A DNA stretch of 64,000 nucleotides from Tritrichomonas foetus (taxonomy: Eukaryota; Parabasalia; Tritrichomonadida; Tritrichomonadidae), in contig MLAK01000412.1 in assembly GCA_001839685.1 (NCBI GenBank), positions 49,812 through 113,811 of the forward strand, read 5' to 3'. The notes beneath the pieces are model-generated. The model saw only the letters and a program-made list of their open reading frames with translations. It ran no database searches and had not been told where the DNA came from. The position numbers and the translations under genes were made by a program. This document shows, piece by piece, positions 32,219 through 42,065 of this stretch. The first letter of the stretch is position 1. Every line of letters starts with the position of its first letter.

Positions 32219-32562
32219 TATTTATATATTGGTTTTTTATATGTTTGTTGTTATAAAAATGTTAGTATTCTATGAATATTTTTAATATTAATTTATTTTT
32301 CAATATATTGGATTATTGCATTAATAAAAAGTAAAAATAACAAGAATAAATGCGCTAAGAAAAGAAAAAAATATGTTTATTCAAACATGTATTTTAAATT
32401 CTCATAACAACCGGCCAGCGTAAGGGAATGTGATTGATGAGTCAAAGACATAAAAGCTAAATATATATGTTGTGACATCAAGAATTATCCTCACGTGTAT
32501 AAGAGAAATAATGATCAGAAATTTAATATGTATGATTAATACACAAAGTGAAGATTTATTTG
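32219..32562. other. Intergenic between convergent genes
   Basis: AT-rich spacer holding the 3' ends of the four-pass membrane gene (+) and the importin-like gene (-). Nothing else seen. Confidence 0.55.
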
Positions 32563-34974
32563 TTATGAAGCATTCGTCTCAATGGAAATAAGTTGAATTT
32601 TGGTGAATAGTCTCCAAAAAAAGTTCATAACATAATTATTTTCTTTAATAACATTTATAAAAGTATTTGTGACTTTGCTTGATTTCATAACAGCCTCTTT
32701 AAAAGCTTGTGGAGAATTTGACGCGAAATAATCAAATATCTTGATTATTTTATTAATTTCACGGAGAGACAATTTTGGGAGTTTTAGACAGAATTTGGTG
32801 AATTTTGAAACTAAAATTGGATTTTCAACCAAGATTTCTGGAGGAATTATTCCTATAATTATACGCATTATATCAATGATATTCTGGAATATTTGTATGG
32901 ACGTGAATTTTCCAAATTGAAAAATAATACTATATGATAAAAATTGTAAATAAAAGTTAATACAATAATCAAGAGGTAAACTCGGCTTCTGTTGAATAAT
33001 TAAAAATGCATTATATAAAGAAAATATTTTAACATCATTATCTTCATCAGATTCAAGTTTGACCAAAATGTTAATGAATAATGGAAACAAGAAATTTAAA
33101 AAATCTAAAGGAAGCAAATTTCCATTTAGAAGCAATTGTTTGAAAAACTGAAGTGAATGGGCCAGCAATTTAGCATCATTTAATTCCAACATTTTCATAC
33201 ATTTCTGGCATATAGGCTGTGCAATTAGATTAAAATCATGCGGAATAATTTTATTAAAGATAACACCAATTAAAGGAAGAGTAAAAGATGAATATTCATT
33301 TGGCTGGTATGAAAAAGAAATAATTTGTTCAATAAAATGACTGTTTATCTCAAGGTTTGGACCAAAACGATCGATAAATGCAAATGCTATACTAAATACT
33401 GAAGGAAGTGAAAAATGATGTATTTGATTATTTAAACAAATTAAAATAAGATGCTCTAGGGCAGGAAACGAATGTTTGATACAAAAATGGGCATTTTTTA
33501 TGATTGTTAATATCATCATAATATGCTTATCTTGAAAAACATTTTGCAAGTGAATAAAGTTAAAGAAAATCAAATTCATAAGTTCACCACAATCAAATCC
33601 TGAAATTAAAGATAAATGATAAAATAAATGAAAAACTACTAAAGAAATCTCTGGAATTTCTGGTTCATTTATATGAACTTTTACACTTTCGTAAATTTCT
33701 TGAATAAGTTGAAATTGAGCATCATTACATCCTTTCTTGGGAATTGTTAAAATGCAACTTTTGAGACAAAGAATTGAACTTTCTCGAACCCGTGGAATTG
33801 AATCATGAAGTAGATTGAGAACAGTTTGCTTAATAGGTAAAAAATAAACTTCACCAAAATGCGAAATAAGCATTTCATAAACCAATAAGGATGTTGATTT
33901 TTCACCATAAGCATCAGACACTAAAAAAGGTCTTATATAATTATCGATCATTGAATGATTTGGTAGAATTGAAATCACCATTTTTAAAATGAGTTGAGCA
34001 GCGTTATGAGGATCCCAAGTATTAGGTAAATCGCAACAGGGTGGTACATTTGACATTATTTTTAGTAAAACATTAATGAAGACATCTGGATTCAAATTTG
34101 GAAACTTTTCAATATTGTAAACAACTTCATCAATAAAATCACATCCCGATAAAACAATTTCTCTATTTTCTTGTGGGCTATTATCATTTAATATCATCAA
34201 AATAATATGAATGATTTGATCAAAAATCGAGAAAATTGATTCAGGAAAACAACAAATCAATTTTTCAAAACATTTTATTGCATTTGAAAATGTTTCATGA
34301 AGTTGGAGAAACATGAAAATAGAATTTATTAAACTTACAGTTAAGTTACTATCATTTTTTAAGACATTTATAATCTCTTCACTGTTAATAAAAAGCACTC
34401 GACATAAATTGAGAATTTCATTAACAATCTGTAAATTTGAGTCTTTTTGAAGGTGAGCAAGAACTGATGAGAGCAATTCTAATGATTCATTCATATCTAA
34501 TGTATGATCTTCACAATAAAGTGACATGCTTAAACAAAAGGCATAAGTTTGACAAAAATTTTCTGATTTCATAATTCCTTGTGTAATATTATGACAAAAA
34601 ATGTTAGGTGACTCAGAATTTGATGTCAATATATCAATACAATGAACATGAAGATGTGCAAAGTGATGTACCAATATTTTAGAATCAGAATTTTGCATCA
34701 TTATGAATGAAAATTCATAAATTAAACCAATTAATTTGAGAATGTTTGGAAATTGTTCAAAAGAATCAATTTCATTTAATATTTTACCGATTAGAATGAT
34801 TATAAATACTCTTATGGATTCATGAAACGTATTTGATGATTGTAGGACCTCAAAAAGTTTGAATAAAAATTCTGGTGATTTAGAATTCATAATAAATAAT
34901 TCAGCACTTCTTCTGACTTCTTCATTGGTTTCATTTGATAAAAAGCATGTTATTTGTTGCACAAGTTCTTCCAT
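32563..34974 (-). CDS. Importin-beta/karyopherin-like HEAT-repeat protein
   Basis: 803 residues, almost wholly helical with repeated amphipathic pairs and no membrane segment. The N-terminus (VQQITCFLSNETNEEVRRSA, then ELFIMNSKSPEFLFKL and a helix ending in IIILIGKILNE) matches the layout of the importin-beta N-terminal domain: helix, turn, AE.. helix, then the segment expected to bind Ran. It is slightly shorter than most karyopherins (~850-1100). Specific orthology to importin-7/8, CSE1 or an exportin cannot be decided. Expected role is Ran-dependent cargo transport through nuclear pores. It starts 117 bp from the divergent chromodomain gene. Confidence 0.65.
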   Translation of the reverse strand: MEELVQQITCFLSNETNEEVRRSAELFIMNSKSPEFLFKLFEVLQSSNTFHESIRVFIIILIGKILNEIDSFEQFPNILKLIGLIYEFSFIMMQNSDSKILVHHFAHLHVHCIDILTSNSESPNIFCHNITQGIMKSENFCQTYAFCLSMSLYCEDHTLDMNESLELLSSVLAHLQKDSNLQIVNEILNLCRVLFINSEEIINVLKNDSNLTVSLINSIFMFLQLHETFSNAIKCFEKLICCFPESIFSIFDQIIHIILMILNDNSPQENREIVLSGCDFIDEVVYNIEKFPNLNPDVFINVLLKIMSNVPPCCDLPNTWDPHNAAQLILKMVISILPNHSMIDNYIRPFLVSDAYGEKSTSLLVYEMLISHFGEVYFLPIKQTVLNLLHDSIPRVRESSILCLKSCILTIPKKGCNDAQFQLIQEIYESVKVHINEPEIPEISLVVFHLFYHLSLISGFDCGELMNLIFFNFIHLQNVFQDKHIMMILTIIKNAHFCIKHSFPALEHLILICLNNQIHHFSLPSVFSIAFAFIDRFGPNLEINSHFIEQIISFSYQPNEYSSFTLPLIGVIFNKIIPHDFNLIAQPICQKCMKMLELNDAKLLAHSLQFFKQLLLNGNLLPLDFLNFLFPLFINILVKLESDEDNDVKIFSLYNAFLIIQQKPSLPLDYCINFYLQFLSYSIIFQFGKFTSIQIFQNIIDIMRIIIGIIPPEILVENPILVSKFTKFCLKLPKLSLREINKIIKIFDYFASNSPQAFKEAVMKSSKVTNTFINVIKENNYVMNFFWRLFTKIQLISIETNAS

Positions 34975-35091
34975 GCCTAATTTTTCGTGAACTAGATATG
35001 AGAAAATTCAAATGGATAAAGATTAACTTTTTCTGAATATATTTGTTTGACTAGGTTCAATGGAGACCGTTTAATAAAACTGGAAAACATA

Positions 35092-35958
35092 ATGGATAAT
35101 CTCACACCACAATCGACCGTTGATTCTCCCCCTATCGCTCAACAACCAGAAATCTCTTCTGAATCTCCAGATATCCAACGTAATCCTCAAAATGAAGACC
35201 AAAATTCGTCGGTCGACAATTCGCACCAACACTCGCAAGAAAGCCCCAATAAAGATGATTCTGATCCAAACAAAAAGCCAAAAAAGATCGTGAAAAAGAA
35301 AAAAGCCGACAAACTTTTCGCCACTGAAGGTGTCCAAATTGTCATCAAAAAAGATCGTCTTACAAAAGGCATTCGTTACTACAAAGTGTATTTCACTGAA
35401 AGCGGCAAAGTAACAACACATTGGATCCCTGAAGATAAGCTGAAAGAAAAAGCCAGCCCCATATTAGAATCCTATCAACTCTTGAAAGCTGAAACTAATA
35501 AAAATAGTAAAGATCAAAAAGAATCCAAAAAGAAAGAAAATAAGAAGAAAGAAGTTAAAAAGAGAAAGAAACCTGAAACAGCTGACAAAGCAGGCCCACC
35601 AAAGAAGAAGAAAGCTAAAGGGGCTGAAGCACTAAATGCCGATGAAGAATTCCAAGTAAATGAAAACGAAAATGAAAACGAAAACGAAAATGATTCTCGC
35701 CAACCAAAGAAAGATCGGAAGATTGTAAAGATTTTTGGCTTAATTAAAGAAAAAGAGAATAAAAAACCCTTTTTCATGGTGAGGTTTGATGACTCAAAAG
35801 AACATGAAAAAGTGACATGGAATGAAATGCATCGCTTCCATAAACTAAAACTCTTAAGATTCTACGAAAAAAGAATCAACCTCAACGAACCAGAAACTTC
35901 CCTTCCAGAAGGGCTTAACTTACCAGAAAAGCTTTTCGCATGCGTGGTGAAGGACTGA
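35092..35958 (+). CDS. HP1-like protein with two chromo-type modules
   Basis: 288 residues from the first ATG (35092). Residues 1-60 are Gln/Ser/Pro-rich, followed by a Lys cluster (61-74) that could be a nuclear signal. Residues ~78-132 resemble a chromodomain (EGVQIVIKKDRLTKGIRYYK, then THWIPEDKL and a final helix ESYQLLKA). Residues 135-180 are a Lys-rich hinge. Residues 187-200 repeat Asn-Glu. Residues ~208-262 resemble a chromoshadow domain (KIVKIFGLIKE, FFMVRFDD, then a terminal helix KLLRFYEKRI). Chromo-hinge-chromoshadow is the HP1 order, so a heterochromatin role is likely, but both modules are diverged and the aromatic cage is incomplete. The divergent neighbour is an importin-like gene. 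Confidence 0.55.
   Translation: MDNLTPQSTVDSPPIAQQPEISSESPDIQRNPQNEDQNSSVDNSHQHSQESPNKDDSDPNKKPKKIVKKKKADKLFATEGVQIVIKKDRLTKGIRYYKVYFTESGKVTTHWIPEDKLKEKASPILESYQLLKAETNKNSKDQKESKKKENKKKEVKKRKKPETADKAGPPKKKKAKGAEALNADEEFQVNENENENENENDSRQPKKDRKIVKIFGLIKEKENKKPFFMVRFDDSKEHEKVTWNEMHRFHKLKLLRFYEKRINLNEPETSLPEGLNLPEKLFACVVKD
35655..35694 (+). repeat. aatgaaaacgaa repeat encoding Asn-Glu run
   Basis: Alternating aat/aac-gaa codons give a run of Asn-Glu pairs (residues 190-200 of the HP1-like protein), a short in-frame microsatellite that could vary in length between strains. Confidence 0.8.
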
Positions 35959-36305
35959 ACAAGGTGCAATCAGAATTTTTTTGTTTTATATTTTCTAAAT
36001 ACATAAATAATTGTTTAAACAGAATTTTTGTGTTTTTACCCTCTTTTTGACTGTTACTATTGAGATGGTGAATGAATACCATCATGATCTTCAAAATAAT
36101 AACATCTTCACAATGATAACATCTTCACATAAAGAGGATGAAATAATTACTCATATATGAAATGTTATCGAATTGTCGAAAGTAAAAAGAACAACATTTA
36201 GAGCATAATACATACATTTATTTAACAATAAAAACAATAAAATCTAAAAATGGTTCTCATCAATAAAAAAAATAATTACGGACGCATTGTATACAATGTG
36301 AAATT
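35959..36305. other. Intergenic between convergent genes
   Basis: AT-rich. It contains a local direct repeat of the type ataacatcttcacaatgataacatcttcaca near 36100. No gene seen. Confidence 0.55.
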
Positions 36306-37214
36306 TCAATATTTGTAAAGAGAATCATAGCTTTGTGATGCATAAGTCCTTTCCATTTTCCTGTTCAGCTTTTTAATATGAATAACCGCTCTTTGCATTG
36401 TGTCCTGGAATTGCTGCTCAAGTTTCTCAATTTTTAGTTTTGTTTCTTGATGGTCTGAAATTGCATTACACGCTGGAAAGTGGCCAGACTTTGCACGATG
36501 TTTATATTCCATTTTTCTCAAATCCTTTGGAATTTTGATAGGTTTATCACCACGCGCTGATTGTGCAGTACGAAAAGATCTTTGTCTAAGTTTAATATTT
36601 CTTTTCTTTTCATATTTGTCTGAAAAGTGCCTTGGTGCCCTTGAAACAGAGTTTGGGATTTCATTTACTCTGGCAGAGCATGAGCCAGGTCCTTTAATTC
36701 GAATTCGATTCACTTCGATATCTGGATCCGGCTTGGTCCGCTCCTGAACCCGTCTATAATACCGAACTGTTCGTGCTGAATGTTCTTTTATAACATCTGC
36801 TGGCGGAAAAGGAACGTTCTCATATTTCAAATCATAATCCAATTGTTCGAGCGTAATGGGAAGGGGGTCGATTGGCTTTCTTCTAAATCGTGAGTCGATT
36901 GAATTTGGAGGTGGTTCGTGTATGCGAATTTCTCTCAAGTAGAGATGCGAATTCTGCTCATGAAGAGAGCGTAGGTATGCATTCCAATCTTCAAATTTCT
37001 GAATGACTTTGCCGCAGTCTTCGAGGAGAGCATCGTTTTTCTCAATAATGTTGAAGACATCAGGTGCTTGATTCATCTCTTTACAGCATTCTTTACAATT
37101 TTCTGAGCAAGCATACGTTAAATAAATATTTTGTGTACAATTGATGAACTTTTTGAATGATATAAAATACTGGAATTTCTGAGAAATAATATTACACAAT
37201 AATCGTGATCTCAT
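36306..37214 (-). CDS. Hypothetical basic protein with C-terminal coiled coil
   Basis: 302 residues if started at 37214, 256 if started at the Met at 37076. I favour 37076, because the first 46 residues are Cys/aromatic-rich and unlike the rest, whereas MNQAPDVFNIIEK reads as a normal start; the choice is not certain. The body is Arg/Lys/Pro-rich with a central segment ITLEQLDYDLKYENVPFPPA. The last ~60 residues (HQETKLKIEKLEQQF through HIKKLNRKME) form a short coiled coil. No known family recognised; composition suggests a cytoskeletal or nucleic-acid-associated protein. Confidence 0.55.
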   Translation of the reverse strand: MRSRLLCNIISQKFQYFISFKKFINCTQNIYLTYACSENCKECCKEMNQAPDVFNIIEKNDALLEDCGKVIQKFEDWNAYLRSLHEQNSHLYLREIRIHEPPPNSIDSRFRRKPIDPLPITLEQLDYDLKYENVPFPPADVIKEHSARTVRYYRRVQERTKPDPDIEVNRIRIKGPGSCSARVNEIPNSVSRAPRHFSDKYEKKRNIKLRQRSFRTAQSARGDKPIKIPKDLRKMEYKHRAKSGHFPACNAISDHQETKLKIEKLEQQFQDTMQRAVIHIKKLNRKMERTYASQSYDSLYKY

Positions 37215-37460
37215 GTTAGTTATTGGAGACGAAGACTGTGTAATTTAATCTTGTGTCATTTATAAAGACGAAAGATTACAAGATGAGAACTTTTGGTCAA
37301 CTCCAGATGATAGAATTTCTATTACTAATCAGACTATCTTTTTATAACAACATCTCGTTCTTTTGATATATAAAGATTCATAGGGAAAAAATTACAGGTT
37401 CGTATTTTATATAATTATACAGACAATATAATAACAGTATCAATTATAAGAGAAATCTAG

Positions 37461-39329
37461 TTAACATGAAATTTGATTAATTCTTTCAGATAATTGCTGG
37501 AATGCATTTCGAATTTCATTATCATCATGATTTCCAACAGAATTCTGTGTTTCGTGAATTACTTCATTTAGGTGCTTCTTGAGTACAGATATAACGGCTT
37601 CTCTGTAATTCTTTGAAGTTATTCGGGAATTAATCAAATTAGTTATACCTGTTTCAACATTAGAATTTAAATCTTTTATGGCTTTTTGAATTTCAGATAA
37701 AATTTTAGGTTTTTCTTGAATTTTCTTCACTTGTAAATCGAGAAGTGGTTGTAAAATAAGCCTTGTTGCATATGTAGTCAAAGACTGAAAGCTAAGTGAT
37801 GTTGAATCTTCGAGTTCTTTTCGAGCATCTACTGTTGATTTTGATGTTCGAGTCATTTCGTTTATATTTTTGAGAAAACTTCTATCAATTCTTAAAATCC
37901 GCCAAAGAAATTCATTAACAGGTTCAAGATCGATTCCTTGAGTTGTTGTTCCAATTATTTGACAATCAAAGTTGGTCATTCGATCATGAAGCGCCAAATA
38001 ATTTCCTAATAAGAAAATATCCCTTTCTGCATTTTTGAATTTCTTTGAGGATTCTTCAAGAGATACCAAGCAGTTTTTGATTAGAGCTGATGCAATGTCA
38101 CTGAAAGATTCTCTTGGGAGTGCGCAATATAAAAGTGATACTAATTCTATTGTTCGATCTGTATCACCTTTAAATTCTGAGCTTGCAATTTTTGATCTAT
38201 AAATTAGTCTTTCTTGTGCTTCTTTTAAAACGCGCATAAATTGTGAACGTAACTTCTCAGAAGCAACTGGAATCCTTCCAATTTCATCTTGAAGTACATC
38301 ACCCTTTAATACAATGCAAGTGTCACATAGAGGCTTAATTTCGTTAACTTTCATTAACAATGAATAACAACAATCATGGAAACAAGATCCAATATCGTTA
38401 ATTAATTCACAAAAACATTTTGTGTACATTGGATGACCATTAAAATTAAAAAATTCTTTAGCAAGTTCATATTCTTTTCTTGCATATGTTAAGACTGTTG
38501 AAGCACGTGACCTAATTTCTGGTGAATTATTGATTGGAGCAGAAATTAATGGCGTCAAAAGAGTATTTCGAGAATTTTTATAAATTGACAAAACTGAGCT
38601 AAATGCAGATGTTTTTTCACTTAGTGAAAATAAACGCCGAACAGTTGGTGCTACACTGATGAATTTTGTATAGATACTTTCATCAGATTTCTGATTGGTC
38701 ACAAGTCGATGAGTAATTTGTGATAATGTGACAGAAATGTGTTCACTGATTATATCTACAGCTCGATTTTGAAGAGATTGATAACGTAAAAGAAAAGATT
38801 TTGCATCTCGATAATTTTGGTTCATCTGGAAAAAGTGAATTCCTTTTTCGATCTTCTGTAAATTGCTGGAAAAGTCGGGGCTGATAACTGTGAAAAGAGG
38901 CGATTTGAAATCGAGCGTGATTTTTTCGAGATCATCAAAATAATGCAAAAATGAATCGATTGATTTCACAAAAATTGTCAATCTTTGTTCGGCTAGAATT
39001 TGAGAATCACATTCGCCATGAATCAGTTCAGCGTTTGAAGCAATTTTCCGCCTTTTCAATTCGGCTGTTTCAAGCGTGAGCCGGCAATTCAAAATCTCCT
39101 TTTGTAAAATTGTGGCCGAATTCAAAAGCATTTCTGTTTTGTCCATCGCAACGGGAACATTGTGGAGTGAAGGATCGTCGATGAGAATTTTCGTCAGACT
39201 TTCAGGATTGTTCGCTTTCTCTGGCAAATTTGGCGGGAGTATATTTTCCGGAATTCTGATATTGTCGATGGAGGCTCTCCATTCAACAGGAATATCGCTG
39301 ACAATAAAATGGAGAGGTTGAATCGACAT
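37461..39329 (-). CDS. COG complex subunit 3-like Golgi tether
   Basis: 622 residues, mostly helical and soluble. The region FVKSIDSFLHYFDDLEKITLD, followed by FHYF-type helices with FFQMNQNYRDAKSFLLRYQ, corresponds to the conserved Sec34/COG3 N-terminal domain, in which a helix with YLDDFEKI precedes a segment on lesion/foot positions. YTKFISVAPTVRRLF also fits the COG3 pattern. COG3 works in the lobe A of the conserved oligomeric Golgi complex, tethering retrograde vesicles. It is shorter than human COG3 (~830), with the C-terminus reduced. A different CATCHR-family tether is the alternative. Confidence 0.6.
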   Translation of the reverse strand: MSIQPLHFIVSDIPVEWRASIDNIRIPENILPPNLPEKANNPESLTKILIDDPSLHNVPVAMDKTEMLLNSATILQKEILNCRLTLETAELKRRKIASNAELIHGECDSQILAEQRLTIFVKSIDSFLHYFDDLEKITLDFKSPLFTVISPDFSSNLQKIEKGIHFFQMNQNYRDAKSFLLRYQSLQNRAVDIISEHISVTLSQITHRLVTNQKSDESIYTKFISVAPTVRRLFSLSEKTSAFSSVLSIYKNSRNTLLTPLISAPINNSPEIRSRASTVLTYARKEYELAKEFFNFNGHPMYTKCFCELINDIGSCFHDCCYSLLMKVNEIKPLCDTCIVLKGDVLQDEIGRIPVASEKLRSQFMRVLKEAQERLIYRSKIASSEFKGDTDRTIELVSLLYCALPRESFSDIASALIKNCLVSLEESSKKFKNAERDIFLLGNYLALHDRMTNFDCQIIGTTTQGIDLEPVNEFLWRILRIDRSFLKNINEMTRTSKSTVDARKELEDSTSLSFQSLTTYATRLILQPLLDLQVKKIQEKPKILSEIQKAIKDLNSNVETGITNLINSRITSKNYREAVISVLKKHLNEVIHETQNSVGNHDDNEIRNAFQQLSERINQISC

Positions 39330-39509
39330 CTGATTGACATGTTATGTGAAATTTCATCTCAGACAATCATTCATAAAAAATCCAGAAATTAGGTGTGTTT
39401 GTGATCTGCTCCACCGATATTTCTGGAAATAACTCGAAGAAAGAGGAAATAAGAATCATCAAAATGTGTCAATGAATCATTGATAAAGGATTTTTTGATA
39501 TTGGGACAG

Positions 39510-40199
39510 TATCCTAATATCATGAATACAATGAATATTTAGAATGTTGTAAACATTGAAAAGACACGAATTATGGAGATTTTTCTAGGGAAAATAAATA
39601 ACGAATGTTTCATGAGGGAAAAAAGAAAAATATTCATGAAATCATTTCAAAGAAATCTGATTGAACTTCAATCATTGAAGAAATAGATTATAGAAAGAAA
39701 TATAATAATATTGAAGTCAGTTAATTTTATTTCCATTTCAATTTTCAATGAAATTTAGGAGTTGTTTGTGTAATTTCATAATCATGAGAAATATCACCAA
39801 GTGAATTTGAACGAACTTGAACACATAAAAAGATTAAAGGAACTTTTCCTGTATTCTTCAAGTTATGACTAGCACCTGGACCAACACGAACGAATGAACC
39901 TTCATGAATCGGAATTATGACATCATCAACTTGATATTCACCTTCACCTGAAACGATGAAATAAATTTCTTCATTTTCTTTATGAAGATGGAAGAAAGGA
40001 CCTGCTTGACCAACTGGAACAGAATTGATTGACATTTGAGCACCTGTCATTTTTAATGCATCACCTAAGAAAGCTTTTCCTTCTGCGAGAACTTTTCCTG
40101 TTCCATCTTTTAATTGATGTTTATTAATTTCATTCATTTTACCAACATTGATAGCTGTATATTTATCATTTCCACTGATGACTTTGATAGACATTTTGT
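39510..40199 (-). repeat. Left arm of perfect 690-bp inverted repeat
   Basis: Reverse complement of 41108-41797, found identical at every base I compared across the coding part and the 3' flank. The outer boundary is sharp: beyond 39510 the flanks differ. The inner boundary meets the N gap. It carries one cupin gene. Confidence 0.95.
39745..40194 (-). CDS. Cupin-fold protein, copy 1
   Basis: 149 residues, single cupin domain. Motif 1 spans residues 65-83 (GPFFHLHKENEEIYFIVSG) with metal ligands His69, His71 and Glu75 or Glu76. Motif 2 spans residues 99-114 (GSFVRVGPGASHNLKN) with His110. All ligands are present, so metal binding is expected. Cupins range from dioxygenases and isomerases to sugar-binding proteins, so no reaction is assigned. 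There is no signal peptide. The small, bacterial-looking form suggests lateral origin. Identical to the copy at 41113. Its start codon lies five bases from the assembly gap, so its promoter is missing from the window. Confidence 0.88.
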   Translation of the reverse strand: MSIKVISGNDKYTAINVGKMNEINKHQLKDGTGKVLAEGKAFLGDALKMTGAQMSINSVPVGQAGPFFHLHKENEEIYFIVSGEGEYQVDDVIIPIHEGSFVRVGPGASHNLKNTGKVPLIFLCVQVRSNSLGDISHDYEITQTTPKFH

Positions 40200-41107
40200 N
40201 NNNNNNNNNNNNNNNNNNNNNNNNNNNNNNNNNNNNNNNNNNNNNNNNNNNNNNNNNNNNNNNNNNNNNNNNNNNNNNNNNNNNNNNNNNNNNNNNNNNN
40301 NNNNNNNNNNNNNNNNNNNNNNNNNNNNNNNNNNNNNNNNNNNNNNNNNNNNNNNNNNNNNNNNNNNNNNNNNNNNNNNNNNNNNNNNNNNNNNNNNNNN
40401 NNNNNNNNNNNNNNNNNNNNNNNNNNNNNNNNNNNNNNNNNNNNNNNNNNNNNNNNNNNNNNNNNNNNNNNNNNNNNNNNNNNNNNNNNNNNNNNNNNNN
40501 NNNNNNNNNNNNNNNNNNNNNNNNNNNNNNNNNNNNNNNNNNNNNNNNNNNNNNNNNNNNNNNNNNNNNNNNNNNNNNNNNNNNNNNNNNNNNNNNNNNN
40601 NNNNNNNNNNNNNNNNNNNNNNNNNNNNNNNNNNNNNNNNNNNNNNNNNNNNNNNNNNNNNNNNNNNNNNNNNNNNNNNNNNNNNNNNNNNNNNNNNNNN
40701 NNNNNNNNNNNNNNNNNNNNNNNNNNNNNNNNNNNNNNNNNNNNNNNNNNNNNNNNNNNNNNNNNNNNNNNNNNNNNNNNNNNNNNNNNNNNNNNNNNNN
40801 NNNNNNNNNNNNNNNNNNNNNNNNNNNNNNNNNNNNNNNNNNNNNNNNNNNNNNNNNNNNNNNNNNNNNNNNNNNNNNNNNNNNNNNNNNNNNNNNNNNN
40901 NNNNNNNNNNNNNNNNNNNNNNNNNNNNNNNNNNNNNNNNNNNNNNNNNNNNNNNNNNNNNNNNNNNNNNNNNNNNNNNNNNNNNNNNNNNNNNNNNNNN
41001 NNNNNNNNNNNNNNNNNNNNNNNNNNNNNNNNNNNNNNNNNNNNNNNNNNNNNNNNNNNNNNNNNNNNNNNNNNNNNNNNNNNNNNNNNNNNNNNNNNNN
41101 NNNNNNN
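40200..41107. other. Assembly gap (908 N) between inverted cupin copies
   Basis: N run exactly at the centre of the inverted repeat (both edges lie at the same arm position). The missing DNA would hold the promoters of both cupin genes. Reading frames drawn across it are meaningless. Confidence 0.97.
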
Positions 41108-41797
41108 ACAAAATGTCTATCAAAGTCATCAGTGGAAATGATAAATATACAGCTATCAATGTTGGTAAAATGAATGAAATTAATAAACATCAATTAAAAG
41201 ATGGAACAGGAAAAGTTCTCGCAGAAGGAAAAGCTTTCTTAGGTGATGCATTAAAAATGACAGGTGCTCAAATGTCAATCAATTCTGTTCCAGTTGGTCA
41301 AGCAGGTCCTTTCTTCCATCTTCATAAAGAAAATGAAGAAATTTATTTCATCGTTTCAGGTGAAGGTGAATATCAAGTTGATGATGTCATAATTCCGATT
41401 CATGAAGGTTCATTCGTTCGTGTTGGTCCAGGTGCTAGTCATAACTTGAAGAATACAGGAAAAGTTCCTTTAATCTTTTTATGTGTTCAAGTTCGTTCAA
41501 ATTCACTTGGTGATATTTCTCATGATTATGAAATTACACAAACAACTCCTAAATTTCATTGAAAATTGAAATGGAAATAAAATTAACTGACTTCAATATT
41601 ATTATATTTCTTTCTATAATCTATTTCTTCAATGATTGAAGTTCAATCAGATTTCTTTGAAATGATTTCATGAATATTTTTCTTTTTTCCCTCATGAAAC
41701 ATTCGTTATTTATTTTCCCTAGAAAAATCTCCATAATTCGTGTCTTTTCAATGTTTACAACATTCTAAATATTCATTGTATTCATGATATTAGGATA
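41108..41797 (+). repeat. Right arm of perfect 690-bp inverted repeat
   Basis: Mirror of 39510-40199. Includes the cupin gene and about 235 bp of its 3' flank. Beyond 41797 the sequence diverges abruptly. Confidence 0.95.
41113..41562 (+). CDS. Cupin-fold protein, copy 2
   Basis: Same 149-residue protein as copy 1, base for base, in opposite orientation. His69, His71, Glu75/76 and His110 are present. The two copies are arranged head to head, so if the locus is real they would be expressed from a shared or duplicated upstream region hidden in the gap. Confidence 0.88.
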   Translation: MSIKVISGNDKYTAINVGKMNEINKHQLKDGTGKVLAEGKAFLGDALKMTGAQMSINSVPVGQAGPFFHLHKENEEIYFIVSGEGEYQVDDVIIPIHEGSFVRVGPGASHNLKNTGKVPLIFLCVQVRSNSLGDISHDYEITQTTPKFH

Positions 41798-42065
41798 ATG
41801 ACTTTTGATATTTTATACAATGCGATTAAATTATAAAATCATGGGTCTTCGTACGAAATGATTCATTATTGTTGATGCAAAAAATTGAAGTTTGAAATAG
41901 TTGACTATTTAATTTATTGTTGGGAAATGTATCTTGACTTCACGCAAAACAACATCAACTAAGCTCACAGAACAATGTTTATGATGACTAATTTGGGAAA
42001 AATAATATTGCCAGTTATATGACCATTTATCAATAGAACCATTCAGAATAGTCAATTTTTCACAT
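41798..42065. other. Upstream region of RCC1-kinase gene
   Basis: Unique AT-rich DNA between the right repeat arm and the RCC1-pseudokinase start. It ends in a strong initiator candidate listed separately. Confidence 0.55.
42052..42065 (+). promoter_or_regulatory. Initiator (Inr)-like element
   Basis: TCAATTTTTCACAT directly before the ATG at 42066 is close to the trichomonad initiator consensus TCA+1YTWYTCATTA, which in T. vaginalis lies within about 20 bases of the start codon. Transcription would then give a leader of about 12 bases. Confidence 0.45.

Noticed and set aside
40134..41173. Long open frames across the cupin gap
   Set aside because: They consist almost entirely of N and read antisense to the cupin genes at their ends.
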